Shown here in pieces: positions 48,185-60,479 of a stretch of 64,000 nt of DNA. The translations under genes and the position numbers were made by a program. Source of the stretch: Gelatoporia subvermispora B (lineage: Eukaryota > Basidiomycota > Agaricomycetes > Polyporales > Gelatoporiaceae); assembly GCA_000320605.2 (NCBI GenBank), contig KB445793.1, positions 1,633,122 through 1,697,121 on the forward strand. Direction: 5' to 3'. The notes under the pieces are model-generated. The model ran no database searches, had not been told where the DNA came from, and saw only the letters and a program-made list of their open reading frames with translations. The stretch's first letter is position 1, and each line of letters begins with the position of its first letter.

Positions 48185-51100
48185 TCAAACCCTACCCCCG
48201 AGCGCTTTTACGCAGCGCGCCGCAGCATCCGACACTGCGTCGGTATTGCTTGTGGACCTGCGGAGAAGGTGAGGGTAGGTAACATGTAGAGTTGTTCATG
48301 TAACTGAAACATATACCATTCAGTCTCCAGCAGGATCTCTTCTGTGTCTTCTGTGTCGGTGCCGAGGTCCTTGCTCTGCAGCACGAGATACATGTATTCT
48401 GCTGTTTCACTCCGTACCTGTTAACATCATTAGTTGTCAACCACATAATGATATGATGCTCGAGTGCATACCTTGGGATATTGATGTGTCAGGAAGTTGA
48501 AGAGTATAGTGACACAGTCCTCGCGCAGCGACTCTACTGGCAGTAGGTTCGCAACACTGTATCAGCAGATCAGACATAATGGTCCCTGACATATCATTAT
48601 ACACACATCTTCATCGTCATCAATATTCTCTGCACGTTCTTAAGACGAGAGATGTTCCTGGAAGCAATAGAAAGCAAAGCCTGAAGGCTATTGTGATGTT
48701 AGATGGGACAGAATATCTCTGACTGCGCAAAGCAGTACCTATTGAGACCTTGATCATCTTCCGCGAGGGGTTCGAAGACATCTGCCTCAAGCAGGATGTG
48801 AAAGGTCTGAAGGACCGGGATGACGACATTGTTCGACGAGAAGTTCCGGGAAATTTGCGACATGAGATCTCGGATGAACCGCAGTAGATCATATCGGTCC
48901 TTCTCAACACTTGTGACGGGTAGGCTCTGGGCATATGATATAAGACCTGCAGTTACAGGCCGTTGCTTGGGATACAGTTAGAGCTACCACACTTCTGAAT
49001 CAAGCCATCACTCACTGTGCTGTCGGTTCGGCTGTTGGCGCTGAGAATGAGCCCTGCGAGGACCGCATCGCGATAATCCTCTATATCGAGCAACTTGACG
49101 GCACGAGGGTAGAGCCAGGCGCCATCGTTCCAGCCCTTCGCATCACTGGTACTGTAATGTCTCATAAGGGTCGGGAATTGTATCGTGGTTATATGTCCTC
49201 TCACTCAATGAACAGCTCCCGCATGAGGCGTTCACCTCGGATACGCCAATGCTCTGCATGGGGGACCGAAGGAAGAGGAGAGCTCAGGAGAGCGGTGAAG
49301 CATTCGCCTGCTTGTTGTCGTACATTGTCCAGTCTTTCCACACCCTGCTTGAGTATGCCTCCGATAGCACTGTGACATTTAGCGGGAGGGAGGTACTGCT
49401 CGAAAGTTGGCAGCACAGCAGCATGGGCAGCCAGGGTCTGGACAACGGACGTGAGCCCCTTAATGCAAGCCATGCGTACCCAGGAGCCAACATCTCCACG
49501 CTCATCGGTGGAGTAATCTCCTAGACCCTCTTGAAGAGCATCAATAATCTGGCAGGCTGTCTCCGTCGGTATCTCTAGATAACGTTCAGGACATCGGGTT
49601 AGTCATCATGGGGACATTGATGGTAACATACGACTAGGCAGCTCGCGCCCAACATTTGATATGATGAGGGCAAGCGATGTATAGGCATTTCGCCGGGCTT
49701 CGATATCGACACTCTCACGAGCCTATCCACAGGACCGCACTGATCAGCGGTGATGACTTAAATCTAGCGAGTAGACACACCGTCCGATCTACACACGCCA
49801 GCAGGCATCGTATCACTTCGAGAACGCCATGTGGATGGGCCTTATAATCGAGTACGCCCAACACTCTGCATAAGCTTTGCTGCATCTGCGGAGAGCCACT
49901 GCTGAACTCCTGAATCAACGTGAAATTGGACAGTTCAGTCTAACGGATGATAAGAGAAAGAAATTACTTATTTGTTGACTACAGCTGAACAGTCGACGAG
50001 CTTGCTGACAGCGGTCATCGCGGATGCAGCCGCTTCCTGAACAGGTGTACTCCGACTCTTCAGTCCAGCGTCGACAATCTTTCGCCAGTGCGGAACACTA
50101 CTTTCGTCTGTGTGCGTCTCCTCAGCCGTAATACTGTTTGCGATGAGTATATTGGCTGCAGATGTCACGAGCTCATGTCGTGGTGACAAAATGGTTTCAA
50201 GTGAGACATCGTTAAGATACGAAAATATCTGGAAATCTTGTGTTTCATGCTCAGTGCTGCGGCTAATGATCAAATAACGCTACCTTTCGTTGTTCCGGGT
50301 GAAGGTACGATGGCTGGCAGTAGTCTCGATATGCAGCGGCTATCTCTGCCAGAGCAAGCAATCCTCCATGGACGTCCCCTGAATCCGGTACATCAAGTAA
50401 CCGTGACTGTGTCACGATCTCGGATCAGAAACGACGGTTGGCAGTAGATCTTCAACTACTCACTGCTCGCAGTGCAGCATCCGGACCAAGATTAAGCAGG
50501 TCAAGTTCGCACAGTCCTCGGAGAGACTGTGCTCCTAGTTGCCTCACGGAAGCGTCCCAATGCCGTAGGGTCACTTTCAATAGGTGGTCGATTAAATACG
50601 GTCGGTACTCCAGATGCCTGGAGTGATCATGACGGAATGTCAGGGTCAGAGCAGAGAGAACTCACTCGGCAACTTCAGGCGCAGCGACTAGATATGCGTT
50701 TCGACGGATACCTACAGCATAGAAATCTGTCTTTCGCAACACATCGATACCGTGAGGGAACAAGCTCTACAGATAAATGCAACCATCAGCCTGTGATTTA
50801 GAACAGCGCTCAGGCAAGCTTACCGTCCTTCCTACAAATTCTTGGAACGTAGCACTGGCTGCTCGACGAATATGCACTTCTCGATCGTACAAGGACACGA
50901 CTGCTAGTGTCTGTGATAGATGGTCTGCATGGATTGCTAAGGCTTCCGGTCGCTGCGCTCGGGCTAAAGACCACAGAACGAACGATGCTGCATCACGGAC
51001 GTTCGAACCTATTGAATGTGCACCCTTCCGGATGTCGAAGTACAACGCCTGGCATGCGCAGTCATGAGTATCGGACGTGCTGAGAAGGATTTAGAGGAGA

Positions 51101-52713
51101 CCTTTGTCAGCCAGCTGATGAGCTCCGATAACTTGTCGTCCGTGACCAATCCTCTGCGAGCGATCTCTGCACAGGCTAGACACGCGCCATGCCAAGTACC
51201 CTCAGCAACGGATGGCAGGTCGTACATGCTAGCGGCGGCCATAGAGTGAATAGAAAAAAGTCCGATGACCGTGTCAAGCACTTGACCAGCAAACTCTGAT
51301 GGGAGACGTTCCGTGATTCGCGCAATGCCCTTTGCTGCAGACCATCGCACGATAGTGTCCTTTCATATGAATGAGCTACGTCCGGCGTCTGATCAGGCAC
51401 TCAGTCCACCTTGTCTTGCAGTGCCCGGAAGAGTTCTTCGAGCACAGCCTCAGTCTCGTCGGGAACTTCAAACTCCTCGTCTGCTGCATTGATCAGTGCC
51501 TCTTGCGCGTCGGCAGACAGTGCACGTCCTGAAAGCAAGTAAACTAACCATCATCCCGATCAAGTCTCTACACCTTACCTCTCAACCGAGCAGCACTAGC
51601 GCGTGCAGGTAACAATCGCAATATAATTCGTGAGATGAGCTTTATTCTGAACTTCCTGACGACAGTATTGGCTGTCAGTATTATTTGCTGCTCGACGACA
51701 CTAGCCAAGTCCATCAGCTGACTCAAGTGGGCCTTGACTTGGCCAGCTGAGCCAGACTTGACAACCTCGCAAATGGCTTGCAACAGGCCTACGCACTTCA
51801 CGGATAGCAGATAAGGATCCGTCACAAATACCACACGTGTGACGTACTGAGAATGGATCTACTGAAGTCTGGATGCTAGACACAGACCATCGCAAAAAGT
51901 CCGGCAATTTTGCACTCATGTCCTTCCTGTGGCACTAATGAAAGGGGTTGGTTGAAATAGTTGGTGGGAATTCACCTCATATACAATCTTGACAAGAGGA
52001 TTGCAGCACCTTCCCGTTCGAGGCCAGCCTTGGATAGATACGACTTCCCTACGCCCTCGATTCTGGTTGCCGTGCCTCCAAGGCTATCTGGTTCATCAAA
52101 TTGTTCCAAGTCGAAGGGTATCATGCAAATGAGAGAGAGCCAAAGAAGTGTCACATAACGTAGAGCCCAGTTCTCACGAGCGTGAACGGGAGAGGACGAG
52201 ATGAAATCGAGAGCAATGGAGAGGTCGGCAATTTCATGAGGGAAGAATCTGGCTGAACGGAAGGTTATTGTAGCAGATCCTTAATTCTTGAGTAATCGAC
52301 TGACTGATAGTCTTGTAGCCACGGAATTTGATATAATTGTACAGCAGTAGAGCGACACGATTGATCCTTTCATTAGATTGTGTGATTTGGCCCTTCTCGA
52401 CCACAGCTTTGGCAAATGCTTTCAGGGATCCAACAACTGGGGAAACGAGGTCTTCAAGAAAAGGGTCCAAAAGGTAGGCTTGTTCTTGGTACTCGTTCAG
52501 CTGGAGGAGAATGTGTGACTATTACACGCGAACACCAAGGATCAAGCTCACAATATTGGTATAGCTCTGGACCATCAAAGCCTCAGACCTATCCTCCTCC
52601 GGGCTCGACTGAGAAAAGAGGTCCAAAGATAGCAGAGATATTTGCAGGCCCGAGAACTCCTCGTATTTCTCAAAAGAGGCAAAGAGCTTGGTCTCCTCAT
52701 TGTCGTCCTCCAT
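48185..52713 (-). CDS. TBCD: Tubulin-folding cofactor D
   Basis: A large multi-intron gene starts MEDDNEETKLFASFEKY at 52713, and its last codons, after LLETEW, end with TGA at 48185. HEAT-type helices run throughout. Diagnostic segments of cofactor D are LRWSAAKGIARITERLP, WHGACLACAEIARRGL, YFDIRKGAHSIGSNVRDAAS and DREVHIRRAASATFQEFVGR. Cofactor D (yeast Cin1, fission yeast Alp1) binds beta-tubulin and works with cofactors C and E in dimer assembly. There are well over a dozen introns of 50-70 nt; I confirmed only some of the splice phases. The 3' end lies 290 bp from the V-ATPase start on the same strand. Confidence 0.9.
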
Positions 52714-53438
52714 TCCAGAGATGTTGGTGGTGCTTGCAGACTATATGGCCACAAGATTCGCCAGTCAGAGTTCTTGTACAGCGCAAGTTTTAGAACAGGA
52801 GAAGCACAGAGACCAAGTGTATCCAACACTCCGACCAGAAGCGATCATCTCATTGCGAGTCGGCGACCTGCGAACGGCGCATGAGCGTCGGAGTCAATTA
52901 AGATCACGTGGTAGGTAATACATTCGACGCGTAGCCACAGACGCGTTGCGGTTTGCCGCTCGCCACTGGTACCCGTTCTGAGACGCTGTCGGTCAGTCTA
53001 CATGCACATGGCCAGGTATCGTGGCTACATATGGGTCATGTATGTGACACTTCATACTTGATCAGAGCTTACAAGTTCCTTTCGCCAGTCCAGAGCATCC
53101 CCGGATGTCGATTGACGCGACCGCCGTCCGACGAGTGGCCCTGGTAAAACTGGCTGACATCTTCCTGGCAGGGAGAACAGGGCCCAACACACTGCGATCT
53201 TGCTGACAACTCCAATGAACTTCCCCTCGTACGCTTGATTTCGTCACAATTCACTTGTGTCCGACAATCACGCAGCCCCGCTGGGGTTCCCGATCTCCCA
53301 TGGAAGCGGAGTATCACCGCAGGCGAATTTGATTCGTAAGACAGACGCGGCATATCCCCGTCCTCCCTGGATATAAGAGACTTTGGGTCTGCTGGCGATG
53401 CCCCGTATTACCTTTTCAAACTAAGCGGATTGAACACC
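52714..53438. promoter_or_regulatory. Divergent intergenic region between TBCD and the YCII gene
   Basis: About 725 bp separate two outward-transcribed starts, so both promoters must lie here. No other feature is recognised. Confidence 0.5.
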
Positions 53439-53907
53439 ATGGCCACAAACAAGCCCGCCCTACATAAATTCATCGTGTATGCACTCGACAGAGCCGACCC
53501 GGACACGCTGTATCATCGCGAATCCTTGCGAGAAGCGCATATGCAAGCAGTTGGCGATTACATCAAGAATGGTGTGTTCAGTACGTCAATTCGCGACACT
53601 CATACACTTGCCAGAGTTTCCTGATGCCTGACATTCACGCCGGAAGAGGCTGGAGGAGCAATACTCTCCGACGACTCGATCACTTCACCGGATGCCGAGC
53701 GAAAGATAATTGGGTCACTCATAATCATCGAAGCAGAGAGCCTGCAGGCTGTGAAAGACATCTTATCCAAGGACCCATACTGTGTGTCTGGGAAAGTGGT
53801 GAGTGGCCATTTCAGCGCACGCTAGGGCTTACATTCAACCACTTGGAAAGTGGGATTCAGAGAAGGTGGCCATTCATCCCTTTTACTGTGCGATCGGTTT
53901 GCAGTAG
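53439..53907 (+). CDS. YCII-domain protein
   Basis: Three exons (53439-53580, 53647-53798, 53851-53907) give 116 aa, the usual size for this family. The frame holds FIVYALDRADPDTLYHR, then the REAHMQAVG helix, GGAILSDDS, the IGSLIIIEAESLQAV strand-helix and the end WDSEKVAIHPFYCAIG, the conserved close of YciI-like ferredoxin-fold proteins. A conserved His and Asp, proposed as catalytic in the family, are present. Its role in fungi is not established. The first intron has a GTACGT donor, and the acceptor giving a continuous frame is GGAAG. Confidence 0.85.
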
Positions 53908-54467
53908 AGGATGTACAGAAAATATTCCCCTTTACTGCCCATGCTCAGACCCGTTATTATTTCATAGCGGCACGAGTCATTCATCTCACATTCCTCCCGG
54001 AATCTCTATGAAACCAAGCTTGTTTGTTGCCTGCGACTCAAGACATCAAATGCTATTTATGTACATCTCTTATTTTCGAAATTCCGAGCTCTGTGAATGA
54101 CATTCTACTGTGCGATTCTGTGCGCGCTGTATTTGCGTCAGGAAGCCAAATCGCGAAGCAGACGTCCTGAATATTGAATATTCGTGTCTGTCTATCGAGT
54201 TGTGTCTCGACACGTGATTTTCACCTGTGTGCGTAGCGGCGCGTCTCCGAACCTGCGTCATTGTCATCATGCCCTTCTATCTATGAAATGAAGCGTGACA
54301 GTGTTTGGAGTATCTGCTCTCAGGCCGGACGATTTGCGCACCGCGTGGTACAGCTTCGACGAGGCCAGGCCCCCTTCTAATCTCGTCTCCTAGCGGTTAG
54401 GGGAATCCATACCCACCTGCGGTAGCAGCGTGCGGCTCTTTTGTGACCGACTCCTGTTCAATTCATC
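53908..54467. other. Spacer between YCII gene and oxygenase
   Basis: AT-richer intergenic sequence with no gene recognised. It contains the oxygenase promoter. Confidence 0.45.
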
Positions 54468-55961
54468 ATGAACACGAACGACGTCAAGATGGGCGATGAG
54501 CACGGTATCTCTGTGATCGACTTTGGCGCCTTTCAGAGCGGCGACAAGAGACAGGAAGTTGCAGATGCGATGCTCAAGTCCTTCCAGGATACCGGCTTTG
54601 TATACCTGGTCAATCATGGTATATCTCAGGAGAAGATCAACAGCATGTTCCACTGGGTGAGCTGCGACAACGCTCGGCATTCAACATACGCTTCATGAGG
54701 TTACGTTTGCAGTCCAAGACGTTTTTCTCGCTACCTCATGATGTGAAGATGCTTGCGCCTCATCCACCATCTGGGAAACACCATCGAGGTCAGTGGCGAA
54801 GGCACATCAGGGTATCATGGGCTTATTGAAACCCGGATAAAGGTTATTCGGCTCCTGGAGTCGAGAAGGTCACGCAGCATGTCTATGATAGTACAGAATT
54901 AGCGAAAATCCGTGCCAAAGCTCCGGATGTCAAAGAGAGCTTTGAATGCGGCCGCGAGAACAGTGTAGTGCAGCCGAACATCTGGCTCCCGGACGATGCT
55001 TTACCTGGATTTAGGGATATCTGTCTTGATTTCTTCTGGGTGAGACCGTGGCTGATTGTACCATGTGCGTGCATCCTACTCACACTGCTACCCTTGGATA
55101 GGCATGCCGCGAGGCAGAGCTGAACGTGTTGAGGGCTTTGGCACTCGGGCTTCATCTCTCAGAAGACTTTTTTGTGGAATATCATGAAGCAGCAGATAAC
55201 CAATTGCGACTCCTCCACTACCCTAGGTCAGCAAATCTTTACGATTGATGTGCTCTTTTCTCATGCGATACCGTTGTCCAGTGTACCCGTGGAGCAAATT
55301 GAGAAGGAGGAAATTACCAGAATCGGGGCACATTCCGACTTCGGGAGTATCACCCTACTGATACAAGACGATGTTGGTGGGCTAGAGATCGAGGATCCGA
55401 AAAATCCTGGAACATTCCTGGTGCGTATTCCATCGATGGATTATGTCCTCTTAGCAAATATGTGCAGACTGCCTCCCCGATTTCGGGAGCACTTATCGTC
55501 AACGCAGGTGATACACTGGCACGCTGTGTGTTCCATCTTTACTTGCATATACCGTACCTAATCTGTTGATAGGGTCAAACGATACAATCAGGAGTACTAT
55601 CCACCGTGTCCGAGCACCTCCTGATTCTGCGAAGGATGGGATGACTCCTGAGCGATACTCAATACCTTACGTGAGATCCTCTTACATTTCATCGGTTTAT
55701 TTCTGACCACAATTTGGGCAGTTCTGCTCTGCGGTGAGTGTGGTGATGGTGGTAGGACCATCAATCATGAATCATCGGTTTATTTAGGATTACTCTGCTA
55801 CAATCGACTGCATTCCTGGGACCTACTCCGCTGAGCGGCCCAAGAAGTATGAACCGACCACCGTAAGCCTGCTCCTATTTTTCTCAATATTCACTAATCT
55901 CGCTTTGCCAATCTTGCAGGCCAAAGACTATATTTTACATCGACTTGCGCAGAGCTACTAG
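54468..55961 (+). CDS. 2-oxoglutarate/Fe(II)-dependent dioxygenase (isopenicillin-N-synthase-like)
   Basis: A nine-exon model from ATG 54468 to TAG 55961 has every exon junction in phase. The N-terminal DIOX_N part shows ISVIDFGAF, FQDTGFVYLVNHGIS and the helix around FFSLPHDVK. The C-terminal 2OG-Fe(II) core has the metal triad: His and Asp in IGAHSDFGSITLL, and His in RSTIHRVRAP. The 2-oxoglutarate-binding Arg is in RYSIPYF, and GALIVNAGDTLARWSND precedes the last His. Such enzymes oxidise small molecules in primary or secondary metabolism. No biosynthetic cluster surrounds it, so the substrate is unknown. All ligands are intact. Confidence 0.92.
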
Positions 55962-56000
55962 CCATCACCTCCAGAGAAGGCGCAGACGCCCAAATAGGAA

Positions 56001-56084
56001 GGGCATGTGGTGTAGTTGGTTATCACGCTCGCTTAGCATACCGTAGCATGCGAGAGGGGTCCGGTTCGATCCCGGACATGTCCA
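56001..56084 (+). tRNA. tRNA-Ala (AGC) with a 10-nt intron
   Basis: The acceptor stem GGGCATG pairs with CATGTCC, followed by discriminator A. The A box is TGGTGTAGTTGG and the B box is GGTTCGATCC. The anticodon stem CTCGC/GCGAG encloses the loop TTAGCAT with anticodon AGC. A 10-nt intron lies one base 3' of the anticodon, the canonical eukaryotic position. The gene sits 39 bp after the oxygenase stop codon. Confidence 0.93.
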
Positions 56085-56391
56085 TCACTTTTTGTCTTTC
56101 ATTATTATTGTATCATATGCAGTGCGGTGAACAACAGCTCGTAGGATTTTGTGGTCTTGAAAGCATGTGCAGTGCGCAGCGTGCAGCGCACACACTTCGC
56201 CTTGGGGTACGACTGATGCACGCATCACGTGATTTCGTTCTGCACGGGATTCAGCGTCATTTTCGTGCCAGACATTGGACGTGCTTCACCCTGTACAGCT
56301 CTCCTCCGCACTGTGCTGATCGTCAGTTCAACAGTACTCGCTCAGAGCGGTATACCACACACTCTTGCCGGCCCGTGACTTGATTTCTATA

Positions 56392-58048
56392 ATGCTGGCT
56401 GACAGAAAGGAGAAACGAGGGATGAAGCGCAAGAGAGAGGCAGCGCCTCCGGAGGTACGCCTCATGCCTCCATCGTGAAGGACTGCATGTCATGTCTGCT
56501 GTCGTTTCTAACAGGAGGCCCTCACCACAAGACTTACAGGGAAGCTGGTATGTGAGATACCATTGGTCTGATATCATAATGCTCAATTCGTTAAGCTCTG
56601 AAAGCATCATGGCTTGCGTGAAGTACGCAAGGCGGCCAAGAAGGCCAAAATCTTCGAGGTCCAGAAACTGGTCAAACGGCTCAAGAGCCTGAGGTATGCA
56701 CACCCCTGTGTGGTCTGTACCTCGGAGTTAACGGCTATTTCACCAGGGCTAAGGATCCCGCCGCCGATGCTATCGCAGGTCTCGAGGCCGAATTAGAAGC
56801 TCTCAAGGTACGTGGCAGGCCCATCATTGTATGTACGCCTCCTAATACAAGCATATCATCAGCATGTCGACCATGAGCCGGTCGCTAAAAGCGCGCTCAA
56901 ATCGAAACTGAAGAAGGACCGTATCCTCGCCTCTAACACGCATGCACAAGCTGCTATCGCTGCCGAGCTCACAACTGATCTTCTGACGCCATCCGCTGCG
57001 GGCACCCCTGCTGCGAGAGTGGAGAGCCGCTTGTTAAGCTCAAAGACCCTAGCGGCCGAAGTGCATGCTGTTGTGGATTCTTTGAAGGAGGTCATCGTAC
57101 CCACCAAGAAAGCAAAGAAGGAAGCGCAGACGGAAGAGAAGGAGGGTGACGGGGAAGATGACGATGACAATGCAGACGTAGAACGTCCAGCGAAGGCGAA
57201 AAAGCGCGAGTCGGCTGCAAAACTTCACGTAGAGGCAGCAGACGACTCTGACGCAGAAGTTGACGATGCGGGGTGGGAGTCTGGTTCCATTCACGGCGAA
57301 AATGAAGACGAGGATCAACCAGCAGACGACGGATGGGAATCGGGGTCGGTCGATGGCGGACGACCAGGTGGTACTGCCTTATTGGGAGACGAATCTTCAG
57401 ACGAAGACGAGGACGAGGACCCTTCTGCTTCCGATTCGGAGGTGCAACCTCCACCGCGTAAAGTCGCGAAGCCAAGCACAGCTACGCACGACGCGAAGGG
57501 CAAATCGAAGGCGACGAGTGCAGAATCCACGTTCCTGCCTTCGCTCTCGGTCGGTTTCACCCGCGGCGACTCTGATGCTTCGGACCTCAGTGACTCTGAG
57601 GCAAAGGCCGCGGATAATGGGCGGAAGAACAGACGAGGGCAGCGGGCTCGCAGAGCGTATGTCTTATTGCCTTCGCTTGCAGGTTTGTCACACGCTGACG
57701 GTCGCTCATAGGATCTGGGAAAAGAAATATGGCAGGAATGCGAATCATGTCAAAAAGGAGCACGAAACCACAGCACAGAATCCTCGCCAAAAAGGTGCAG
57801 GCTGGAATCAAAAGGGTGGTCCTCGTAACGCCGGACCTCCTGGTAGGAGAGGCCCGCCGCCTAGCCAAGTACGACCGAATGTGCCTCACCAAGGCCACGC
57901 ATCGGAGGGCAGACCTCAGCCGCGTCCGACCAAGACAGAAGTTCAGGACAAACCACTACATCCTTCATGGGAGGCAAAGAAACGCCTCAAGGAGAAGCAG
58001 AACCCGACCATTATGGCGCCCCAGGGCAAGAAAATCACCTTTTCGTAA
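56392..58048 (+). CDS. BUD22: Bud22/SRFBP1-family ribosome biogenesis protein
   Basis: Six exons (56392-56454, 56515-56547, 56605-56693, 56747-56807, 56863-57656, 57712-58048) give 458 aa with matching phases. The N-terminal helix region LHHGLREVRKAAKKAKIFEVQKLVKRLK is the family signature, seen here in pieces across exons 2 and 3. A long middle part is acidic and Ser-rich (for example GWESGSIHG and a run near ESSDEDEDED). The C-terminus has the Bud22 end IWEKKYGRNANHVKK, a Gly/Pro/Arg-rich stretch and LHPSWEAKKRLKEKQ. Bud22 is a nucleolar protein needed for early 18S rRNA processing. Four of its exons are under 100 nt. Confidence 0.9.
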
Positions 58049-58489
58049 TCAGTAGACCTTCCGTGTCCCAGTATATCCTAGCTCTTGTGTATTGCGTGCG
58101 CATATCGCGCCAGGCAACCAAGTGAGATACGAACTGTCGCGGCGGAGCCGTCAAGTCATGGCGGTCGCCGAATATACTCTTCTCCTTGCAAGAAGTTCTC
58201 TGCTGGTTTGCGATCGATGCCCTTCCTGTTCCAGACTGTCGCACGATCATGATACGGTCGCGCAACAATCGCAGATACTGATGACTTACCGTATTCGAGT
58301 CTATTGAGCTAGATAGAAGGGAAATGGGGCTGATCACAAGAAGATATGTGCATTGCGAGTTACATGATAGCATATACAGAACGATGGCAAGCGAGAGCTC
58401 GACGGCAGTATCCATACTACATTCTAGACCAAGATCAAGGTATATATCACTAAATGTCCCGAGATTATGTGCGACCGCATTCCATCTGT

Positions 58490-59407
58490 TTAGCGACCGC
58501 TTTTGCTGCAGATGTGCTTTTTCCCATTGCCACCTCGTAACCTACACTCCCTGGAACACCACATCTCACCGCACTTGGGACAGTAAGGGAAATTGGCGCC
58601 CACCTTTTTGCAAGTTGCACACGATGTCTGCACACGGAACATGGATACATCCTCGAGGGATTCTAGCACGACATGCAATGACTTTGTTTGAGGATGTCTA
58701 GGCGAGCCATACGGCGAATGTGAGGGCGTTGACGGTCCCGTCGATGGTGGGGCGCTGGGAAAGTAATCGGATCCATTGTCCTCTGATGGTGTACGACATA
58801 TGGACGGAATAGGGGAATCGAGCGTCGATGGCGAACTAGGTGAGGAGCGGCCGGAATCGTCAGTGTCTGACGGACACGACGTGGAACAGCTCAGTTCGCG
58901 GGCGCGGGCACGACGTGGGGTAGGAGACGCAATGTCTGGGGCGAGGAGAGAGAGAAGAGACTGGCGCGGACAGCTGGTGGGGGTGAACGAACCCATCGAC
59001 TCGCAGTTGCTCACCGCTGCTTCCAACACCACCGGGGCTGGATTGGACCCGGCGATGATGGCGGAGACGGTAGAGGGGATCCTCGAGTGCCTGCGGGATG
59101 CAGATCGTCTCAGGCATCCGCGACCGGTAGCCCTCGACGACGCCTCCACTCCGTTGGCGCCAACGCCATCCCTACATATCTCTGCCTTGAAATATTTCGA
59201 CATAGACGCGGTAGCTGACTTCGCACGAACGTGAGTGGGACGAGCACATCCCGCAGCGTCATCGGTCATTTTCCGGGAATCTGCCGGGCCCCAAATCGGG
59301 GGTGACTTTGTGAATGCACGGGATGGCTCGGAAAGGGTATCGTGCTGTGGCGGATGACTTGTAGATGAGGTCTTCCGTGCTGTCTCATGCATCGAAGTTG
59401 GCCGCAT
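58490..59407 (-). CDS. Protein with C-terminal MYND-like zinc finger (paralogue A)
   Basis: An uninterrupted 305-codon frame starts with ATG at 59407. The first 240 residues are Ser/Pro-rich and low in complexity. The C-terminus folds into a cysteine-rich finger: C-x2-C (CATC), nine residues on C-x2-C (CPKC), then GEMWCSREC and a final H-x-C. The order resembles MYND fingers, which bind Pro-rich peptides, but the last ligand pair is H-x-C rather than the usual H-x3-C. The gene converges on BUD22, about 440 bp apart. A close paralogue in the same orientation follows at 60480-61121. A 5' exon cannot be ruled out. Confidence 0.7.
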   Translation of the reverse strand: MRPTSMHETARKTSSTSHPPQHDTLSEPSRAFTKSPPIWGPADSRKMTDDAAGCARPTHVRAKSATASMSKYFKAEICRDGVGANGVEASSRATGRGCLRRSASRRHSRIPSTVSAIIAGSNPAPVVLEAAVSNCESMGSFTPTSCPRQSLLSLLAPDIASPTPRRARARELSCSTSCPSDTDDSGRSSPSSPSTLDSPIPSICRTPSEDNGSDYFPSAPPSTGPSTPSHSPYGSPRHPQTKSLHVVLESLEDVSMFRVQTSCATCKKVGANFPYCPKCGEMWCSRECRLRGGNGKKHICSKSGR

Positions 59408-60479
59408 AGGTGAATGGCGAAAGTCGCTTATGGCACAGCGGCGGGCTGGACTCGTGAAGGGCGATGTCTACGAACGAGAAGTACCGTCAGTGGCCTGGTG
59501 GTGTCTCTAGTCGCTCCAAGGTCGTCATACCTTATCGCAAGCGACCGCTGTGGGCGCCGGAAGGAATTGAGTAGAGTGAAACACCGTGGTCATTGTTAGA
59601 AGGTCTCTACCACGCTCTATGGCTCTCTATGCCCTGAGGAAACTTATAGCACGGAGGTGTCAGCCCAGCGCCTTGGAATTCAGCATCACACGACCTACAA
59701 TTGCAGTGCGAAGCGCTGAGAAGAGTGTCCGGTGTTCTGATTTGGCCGTGTGCGCAGTCTAGACCGGGTTTCGGAACGCGGGCTGGCGACAGATTGACAC
59801 AGAAGGTTGCAAGATGAGTCGCAGGTTTGTCTAGGAAGAGGTCAGACGAGGGAGGGCAGGGGAGGGCAGGGGTAGATATACCCCTCGGCGGACGGGGTTC
59901 CGAACTCCACCGGTAGTGGTCTAACTCCAGAGGATAGGAGAGTACTCCAGTCGGCCGCAGGGAGCGATGAGCTCGACACGTCTCGTGGCAGCACTGGGCA
60001 GTGCGAGGTGGTCCGAGAACCTGTGTCTCCAGTGAGGGAGATGACAAAAGAATATTTTCCGTAAGTTCCGGGTTGACAATCAGAATAAGGCACAGCACGG
60101 CGATCGACCACTCGCCAGCTGGCGGCTATTCGCCTGCCAAATTTGGCGACCGAATGTTCTGAGCAAACACGTGTGGCGAAAGTTTGGGAAGTCTGCGTGT
60201 CCAAGTGTTCAAGCTCAAGCTCAACTGAGAGTGAAACAGGAACGAAGGATTGACAGGTCATCTCCAGTGGGCCTGAGATTACTCCGATATCAGACGACTG
60301 GGGGTCTCGTGTGTCTTGTGTATTGCTATCTACACTGGCTATCGCTAGCGATACAACGATGGGGGTAGTATATACGATGCGTGCTTGTACTCCAAACGAT
60401 GCAATATAACTTGGTACAAGCGCGAACCCAGGGAAAATACTACAGATCGGATGATATGCAGATAAAGCGGACATGAGTC
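59408..60479. other. Spacer between the two zinc-finger paralogues
   Basis: No exon chain is recognised. It holds the promoter of paralogue A and the 3' region of paralogue B. Confidence 0.4.

Noticed and set aside
54384..54400. tRNA A-box-like word CTAGCGGTTAGG
   Set aside because: No B box and no acceptor or anticodon stem can be formed around it.
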